Translations under genes and position numbers: made by a program
Notes under the pieces: generated by a model
What the model saw: the letters and a program-made list of their open reading frames with translations, nothing else
The model's database searches: none
What the model was told of the DNA's origin: nothing
Shown here: one piece after another, positions 7,001-10,198 of the stretch
How the letters are laid out: every line of letters begins with the position of its first letter
Position numbering within the stretch: the stretch's first letter is position 1
Source of the DNA: an uncultured Kineothrix sp.
Lineage (GTDB): Bacteria > Bacillota > Clostridia > Lachnospirales > Lachnospiraceae
NCBI GenBank assembly: GCA_910587275.1
Contig: CAJUMD010000118.1
Span: 1 to 10,198, forward strand
DNA: 10,198 bases
Reading direction: 5' to 3'

Positions 7001-8788
7001 CGGGAATTAAATTCCATCATTACCAACGGCTTTGCCGTGATGTACATTATCGCACAGAAACTGGTGTGGAAATCGGTGGAGGACGGTTATCTGGTGGGTT
7101 CCCGTGGGTCGGTGGGATCATCGTTTGTGGCAACCATGGCGGGTATCACGGAGGTAAACCCTTTAAGTCCCCATTATTACTGCAGTGCATGTCATTACAG
7201 CGACTTTGAGTCTGAAGATGTGAAGGCATATGCGGGAAGGGCGGGCTGTGACATGCCCGATAAGGACTGTCCGGTGTGCGGCGCACCGTTAAAAAAAGAT
7301 GGATTTGATATTCCGTTTGAAACATTTTTGGGATTTAAGGGGGATAAGGAGCCGGATATAGACCTGAATTTCTCCGGGGAATATCAAAGTAAGGCGCATA
7401 AATATACGGAAGTGATTTTCGGGGCAGGACAGACTTACCGTGCCGGGACTATTGGTACTCTGGCGGATAAGACGGCGTTCGGCTATGTGAAAAATTATTA
7501 TGAGGAAAGGGGAAAGCACAAGAGGACATGCGAAATCAACCGGATTGTCACCGGCTGTACCGGTATCCGGCGCAGTACGGGGCAGCATCCGGGGGGCATT
7601 ATCGTACTGCCGTTAGGGGAGGAAATCAATTCCTTTACGCCGGTGCAGCATCCGGCGAACGACATGACCACCGATATCGTGACGACGCATTTTGATTACC
7701 ACTCCATCGACCATAACCTGTTAAAGCTGGATATTCTTGGGCATGATGATCCGACCATGATTCGTATGCTGCAGGATTTGACCGGCATCAATCCCGTTAC
7801 GATTCCTTTGGATGATGCACAGGTCATGTCGTTGTTTAAGAACACGGAAGCGCTGGGCATCACGCCGGACCAAATCGGCGGCTGCAAGCTGGGGGCGCTT
7901 GGCATCCCGGAATTTGGCACCGAGTTTGCCATGCAGATGTTAATCGATACGAAACCGCAGGCTTTTTCGGATTTGGTGCGGATTGCGGGGCTTGCCCACG
8001 GCACGGATGTGTGGCTGGGGAATGCGCAGACGCTGATTCAGGAAGGAAAGGCAACGATTTCCACGGCGATTTGTACCAGGGACGATATTATGGTATACTT
8101 AATCGGGATGGGCGTGGAAAGCTCCCTTGCCTTTACTATAATGGAGAGCGTCCGCAAGGGGAAGGGATTAAAGCCTGAGATGGAAGAAGCCATGGTGGCG
8201 GCAAATGTCCCGGACTGGTATATCTGGTCCTGTAAGAAAATCAAGTACATGTTCCCGAAGGCGCATGCCGCGGCATATGTGATGATGGCATGGAGGATTG
8301 CTTATTGCAAGATTAATTACCCGTTAGCTTTTTACGCGGCATTTTACAGCATCCGAGCCTCGGCGTTTTCCTACGAGCTGATGTGCCGGGGAAAAGAGCA
8401 TTTGGAGAAAGTGATGGCGGACTATAAACAGAGGATGGATACCCTGTCCAAAAAGGAGCAGGATTCCTACCGGGACATGAAACTGGTGCAGGAAATGTAT
8501 GCCAGGGGGTTTGAATTTGTCCCCATCGATATTTTTTCCGCCCAGTCAAGGCTGTTTCAGATTGTGGACGGCAAGCTGATGCCGTCTTTAAGCAGTATCG
8601 ACGGATTGGGGGAAAAGGCGGCGGATTCCATTGTGGAAGCTGCAAAGGACGGTCCCTTTTTATCCAAGGATGATTTCCGCCAAAGGGCAAAGGTTTCCAA
8701 GACGATTGTGGACTTAATGGGCAGTTTGGACCTCCTCGGAAATTTACCCGAGTCAAATCAAATAAGTTTATTTGATTTTGTGTCGTAA
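4094..8788 (+). CDS. polC: DNA polymerase III PolC-type, alpha subunit with 3'-5' exonuclease
   Basis: The main replicative polymerase of low-GC Gram-positives. It has 1564 residues, longer than the 1437 of B. subtilis PolC. Order: N-terminal domain (1-190); low-complexity Gly/Ser/Arg linker (about 193-308); OB fold (about 334-430); PHP with HCH at 437-439 and TDHG at 469-472; DnaQ-type exonuclease inserted in PHP (about 538-705; Asp543, Glu545, His681, Asp686); second half of PHP; polymerase core with GSRGSVGSS near 1002; zinc-binding cysteines (1030, 1033, 1059, 1062, with an extra one at 1052); catalytic PDIDLNF with Asp1088 and Asp1090; helix-hairpin-helix region GLGEKAADSIV; and a C-terminal clamp-binding peptide QISLFDF (1556-1562). 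It starts at GTG: an in-frame TGA at 4088-4090 excludes any earlier start. The nearby GGTGA is a poor, close ribosome site. All catalytic residues are intact. Confidence 0.98.
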   Translation: MKKFFDVFPALTLDGKSRDLFEQVEVERISSTKRKDFLRVYIASGRLIEKEQILKTEEAIRKQLFPTFPVEIRIYEKYHLSSQYNPEKFMDVYRNSILLELKEYSPIEYNLFKNADISYPEENRLLLTIEDSVPARSRAEELVRILDKIYNERCGFRVDIGLAYKESRAGRHREEDELKIARQVEEISARAAGSRGYGGTEESFVTNGTNGIKKAGMVQGSGSPGMVREPGRESGRSAINAADGAVGNTAGSAGTPAAGIAPGSAKKWDASQSGSFGNKGQSGSGGRNGFRGGRDANRGGFKRAVRRSDNPDVVYGRDFDDAAMNIEDIIGEMGEVVIRGKIINTDKREIKNEKSILFYDITDFTDTLTFKIFAPNDQVEEIGQGLFKGAFVKIKGMAVIDRFDNELTIGSIAGVKKIPDFTSARSDNSVRKRVELHCHTKMSDMDGVSEAKDIVKRAYKWGHPAIAITDHGVVQSFPDANHVWEDLWKAEKGKRKEAGDAEPDKQDFFKVIYGMEAYLVDDLKEIVTGDKGQDFQSTFVVFDIETTGFSPVNNRIIEIGAVKVEGGEITGRYSSFVNPDVPIPFEIEKLTGINDAMVVDAPEIDAVLPEFFAFCQDAVLVAHNANFDMGFIMENAGRLGLQREYTYVDTVGIARVLLPHQSKHTLDAVAKTLGISLENHHRAVDDAEATAEIFIKFIPMLKELGADTLSRVNALGDSNPDIVKKLPSYHAIILAKNDTGRVNLYRLVSESHLTYFSKRPRVPKSLLMKCREGLILGSACEAGELYRALLDEKSDAEIARIVNFYDYLEIQPTGNNKFMIASDRVRNINSVEDIENMNRTIVELGEQFQKPVVATCDVHFLDPEDEVYRRIIMAGKGFADSDDQAPLYLRTTEEMLEEFAYLGSDKAEEVVITNTNLIADMVETMSPVRPDKCAPVIPDSDKTLTNICYNKAHEIYGDELPEIVEARLKRELNSIITNGFAVMYIIAQKLVWKSVEDGYLVGSRGSVGSSFVATMAGITEVNPLSPHYYCSACHYSDFESEDVKAYAGRAGCDMPDKDCPVCGAPLKKDGFDIPFETFLGFKGDKEPDIDLNFSGEYQSKAHKYTEVIFGAGQTYRAGTIGTLADKTAFGYVKNYYEERGKHKRTCEINRIVTGCTGIRRSTGQHPGGIIVLPLGEEINSFTPVQHPANDMTTDIVTTHFDYHSIDHNLLKLDILGHDDPTMIRMLQDLTGINPVTIPLDDAQVMSLFKNTEALGITPDQIGGCKLGALGIPEFGTEFAMQMLIDTKPQAFSDLVRIAGLAHGTDVWLGNAQTLIQEGKATISTAICTRDDIMVYLIGMGVESSLAFTIMESVRKGKGLKPEMEEAMVAANVPDWYIWSCKKIKYMFPKAHAAAYVMMAWRIAYCKINYPLAFYAAFYSIRASAFSYELMCRGKEHLEKVMADYKQRMDTLSKKEQDSYRDMKLVQEMYARGFEFVPIDIFSAQSRLFQIVDGKLMPSLSSIDGLGEKAADSIVEAAKDGPFLSKDDFRQRAKVSKTIVDLMGSLDLLGNLPESNQISLFDFVS
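4670..5017 (+). other. Low-complexity Gly/Ser/Arg linker within PolC
   Basis: Codons for residues about 193-308 of PolC encode a segment rich in Gly, Ala, Ser and Asn with almost no predicted secondary structure. It ends in a basic stretch holding FRGGR (290-294) and RGGF (298-301), then KRAVRR. It lies between the N-terminal domain and the OB fold, and the reading frame stays open through it. It accounts for most of the extra length over B. subtilis PolC. The RGG-like end could bind nucleic acid (inference). Confidence 0.75.
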
Positions 8789-8800
8789 ATATAGTATAAT
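8772..8800 (+). promoter_or_regulatory. Sigma-A-like promoter inside the polC 3' end
   Basis: A -35 element TTGATT (8772-8777) and a perfect -10 TATAAT (8795-8800) are separated by 17 bases. Transcription would start near 8807, giving a leader of about 28 bases before the CheX-like gene. The -35 lies in the codons for the PolC clamp-binding tail, and the -10 is just past the stop codon. No terminator is seen after polC, so readthrough may add to expression. Confidence 0.7.
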
Positions 8801-8834
8801 ATAATGAATTCTATTTTAAGGGTGGAGGGTACAT

Positions 8835-9725
8835 ATGTTTAATCAGATTTTTGGTAAATTTCTTTTGGAACAAAAGTTGATTTCTTCCGAACAGTTGGAT
8901 GCGATACAGGACAACCAGAAAAAAACAAGGGTGAAGCTGGGGCTGATTGCCGTCAGCGAAAAATTGCTTTCGCAGGAGCAGGCAAGTAAAATCAACCGGA
9001 AGCAGGCTTTGGAGGATAAGCGGTTCGGTGATATCGCGGTGGAAATGGGCTATCTGACCGAAAGCCAGGTGGGGCGTCTTTTGAAACTGCAGGGCAATCC
9101 GTACCTTTCCTTTGTCCAGTCGGCGACGGAACTGGGGATTATGGACATCGGGCAGGTGGAAGCCGCCATGGACCTTTACCAAAGGGGAAACGGCTTTACG
9201 AATACGGACATGGAGGACTTCAGGAGCGGCGACGTGGACCGTATGCTTCCGCTGTATGTCAGGAGCCAGAAACAGTTTTCCACCGAGCTTGTGGGCGTGG
9301 CGGTCCGTACCATCATCCGTTTGATTGACAGCGAAATACTGGTGGAGCCTTCTTATGAGGCGGACCGTTATGAATTTGAGAATCTTGCCATGCAGGAAGT
9401 GGAAGGGGAGCATTCCATCCTGTTAGGGCTTGCCGGTGAGGGCAATAACCTGCTTGCCATAGCGGAGACGTTCGGCAGGGAAGAATTCGGTAAGATGGAT
9501 GAGAATGCGTTTGATTCGGTCTGCGAGTTTATTAACTGCGTAAACGGTTTGTATGCATCGGAACTGAGCCTTCGGAATGTACAGGTGGATATGGTTCCTC
9601 CTACCTTTTACCAGGGCGGGCGTGTGGTTGCCGAAGATAAACTGCTGATTGTGCCGGTTTACGTAAAGAACCGCAAAGTCAGGATTGTGATTGCAACGGA
9701 TACTGGTGTAAAGATTGAAGTATAA
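8835..9725 (+). CDS. CheX-like phosphatase domain fused to GspE-N/MshEN-like repeats
   Basis: 296 residues, soluble. The N-terminal part holds repeats of exactly 29 residues. Conserved positions are a glycine (7, 36, 65), Leu/Ile-Ser/Thr-x-x-Gln (Gln20, 49, 78) and a closing Gln (28, 57, 86); a degenerate fourth copy keeps Gln107. Repeats 2 and 3 begin KLG (34-36) and RFG (63-65), the pattern of the GspE N-terminal/MshEN family, which binds cyclic di-GMP in some members. The C-terminal part (about 146-296) resembles CheX, which dephosphorylates CheY-P. It has the E-x-x-N pair (Glu231, Asn234) in CEFINCVNG, followed by VVAEDKLLIVPV and VRIVIATD strands. The ribosome site GGAGG (8824-8828) is well placed. 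The CheY gene begins 27 bases downstream, which supports CheY-P as substrate. Domain names come from motif reading, not a profile search. Confidence 0.8.
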   Translation: MFNQIFGKFLLEQKLISSEQLDAIQDNQKKTRVKLGLIAVSEKLLSQEQASKINRKQALEDKRFGDIAVEMGYLTESQVGRLLKLQGNPYLSFVQSATELGIMDIGQVEAAMDLYQRGNGFTNTDMEDFRSGDVDRMLPLYVRSQKQFSTELVGVAVRTIIRLIDSEILVEPSYEADRYEFENLAMQEVEGEHSILLGLAGEGNNLLAIAETFGREEFGKMDENAFDSVCEFINCVNGLYASELSLRNVQVDMVPPTFYQGGRVVAEDKLLIVPVYVKNRKVRIVIATDTGVKIEV

Positions 9726-9752
9726 TAGGTAAAGGCGCAGGAGGATAGGATT

Positions 9753-10121
9753 ATGGCAAGAGTATTAATCGTGGACGATTCAAGGACATCCCGTAAAATG
9801 TTAAAAGAGGTTCTGACGGAAGCCGGATATGAGATCGCAGGGGAGGCAGCCAACGGGGAAGAAGGGCTGATTATGTATAAGCAGCTTAGGCCGGATGCGG
9901 TGACGATGGATATTACCATGCCGGTCATGAACGGTTTGGAGGCGTTAATCTGCATTAAGAAGGAAGATGACAATGCGAAGGTCATCATGGTAACGGCGGC
10001 AGGACAGAAAGAGAAGATGGTAACGGCAATCAAGGAAGGCGCGGACGATTTCATTGCAAAACCTTTTGAACCGGAACAGGTCGTGGACGCTTTAAACCAT
10101 GTGCTGCACAGGGATGTGTAA
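9753..10121 (+). CDS. cheY: CheY-like single-domain response regulator
   Basis: A 122-residue stand-alone receiver with no output domain. Acidic pocket Asp8-Asp9, phospho-acceptor Asp53 in TMDITMP, switch Thr81 in MVTAAGQ, and Lys103 in AKPF are all present. The sequence runs close to B. subtilis CheY (VTMDITMP, then a GQ and KPF pattern). In its active form it would be phosphorylated by CheA and bind the flagellar switch. It could also be a CheY-like adaptor of another pathway, since no CheA or flagellar gene is in view. Ribosome site AGGAGG (9739-9744) is eight bases before the ATG. It is cotranscribed with the CheX-like gene, which probably removes its phosphate. Confidence 0.9.
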   Translation: MARVLIVDDSRTSRKMLKEVLTEAGYEIAGEAANGEEGLIMYKQLRPDAVTMDITMPVMNGLEALICIKKEDDNAKVIMVTAAGQKEKMVTAIKEGADDFIAKPFEPEQVVDALNHVLHRDV

Positions 10122-10148
10122 GACGGAAGAAGTTTAAAAAATGTGTAA

Positions 10149-10159
10149 CAGTTCAGCCT
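10149..10159 (-). repeat. Right arm of an 11-base inverted repeat
   Basis: CAGTTCAGCCT is the exact reverse complement of positions 222-232. It overlaps the 5' arm of the imperfect hairpin that follows cheY, so the repeat may include more structured sequence than the 11 shared bases. Confidence 0.4.
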
Positions 10160-10190
10160 TCCGGTCAGACTAACGGGTATTGCACCGGCT
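10155..10190 (+). other. Imperfect hairpin after cheY
   Basis: CCGGT (10161-10165) pairs with ACCGG (10184-10188). AG (10155-10156) pairs with CT (10189-10190) across a four-base bulge, leaving an 18-base loop. The sequence after it is AAAATATA, not a T-run, so it is not a typical terminator on this strand. It may be the start of an element that continues beyond the window. Confidence 0.3.
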
Positions 10191-10198
10191 AAAATATA

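Noticed and set aside
9721..9726. TATAAT at the end of the CheX-like gene as a promoter for cheY
   Set aside because: The nearest -35-like sequence (TTGCAA 9691-9696) is 24 bases away, too far. The two genes are 27 bases apart and best read as one transcript.

Overview
The window looks like a chromosomal segment from a Clostridia-type member of the Bacillota, most likely Lachnospiraceae-like. It carries a Gram-positive PolC replicase with the exonuclease inserted in the PHP domain, a short (352-residue) MEP-pathway IspG directly upstream of polC, strong AGGAGG-type ribosome sites, and a B. subtilis-like CheY. Everything recognisable is on the + strand. The species assignment is inference; no rRNA or other marker is present.

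Layout. Positions 1-592 hold no convincing gene but are structured. Positions 1-114 fold on paper into a closed multibranch RNA. Two of its hairpins display the same hexaloop AAGGAU closed by a C-G pair, which is the high-affinity CsrA/RsmA target. A second long-range stem spans 137-199, and a sigma-A-like promoter (330-358) faces the genes that follow. Next come a PP2C-type Ser/Thr phosphatase (593-1315) and a membrane Ser/Thr kinase (1401-2858), a writer/eraser pair. Then follow ispG (2970-4028, isoprenoid precursor synthesis) and polC (4094-8788, replicative polymerase with an unusually long Gly/Arg-rich linker). A near-consensus promoter lies inside the last codons of polC and drives a two-gene unit. 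Its first gene encodes a fusion of 29-residue GspE-N/MshEN-like repeats to a CheX-like phosphatase domain (8835-9725). Its second encodes a CheY-type single-domain receiver (9753-10121). The last 77 bases contain an imperfect hairpin and an 11-base inverted copy of a sequence found near the left end.

How it may work together. The kinase/phosphatase pair and the CheX/CheY pair are each self-contained phosphorylation-dephosphorylation modules. ispG and polC are housekeeping genes lying between them. The two most interesting points are the candidate CsrA-binding RNA at the left edge and the repeat-CheX fusion at the right edge. CsrA controls flagellin synthesis in Gram-positive bacteria, and the fusion could couple cyclic di-GMP or an assembly signal to CheY-P removal. 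Both point to motility control in a flagellated organism, but a direct link between them is speculation.
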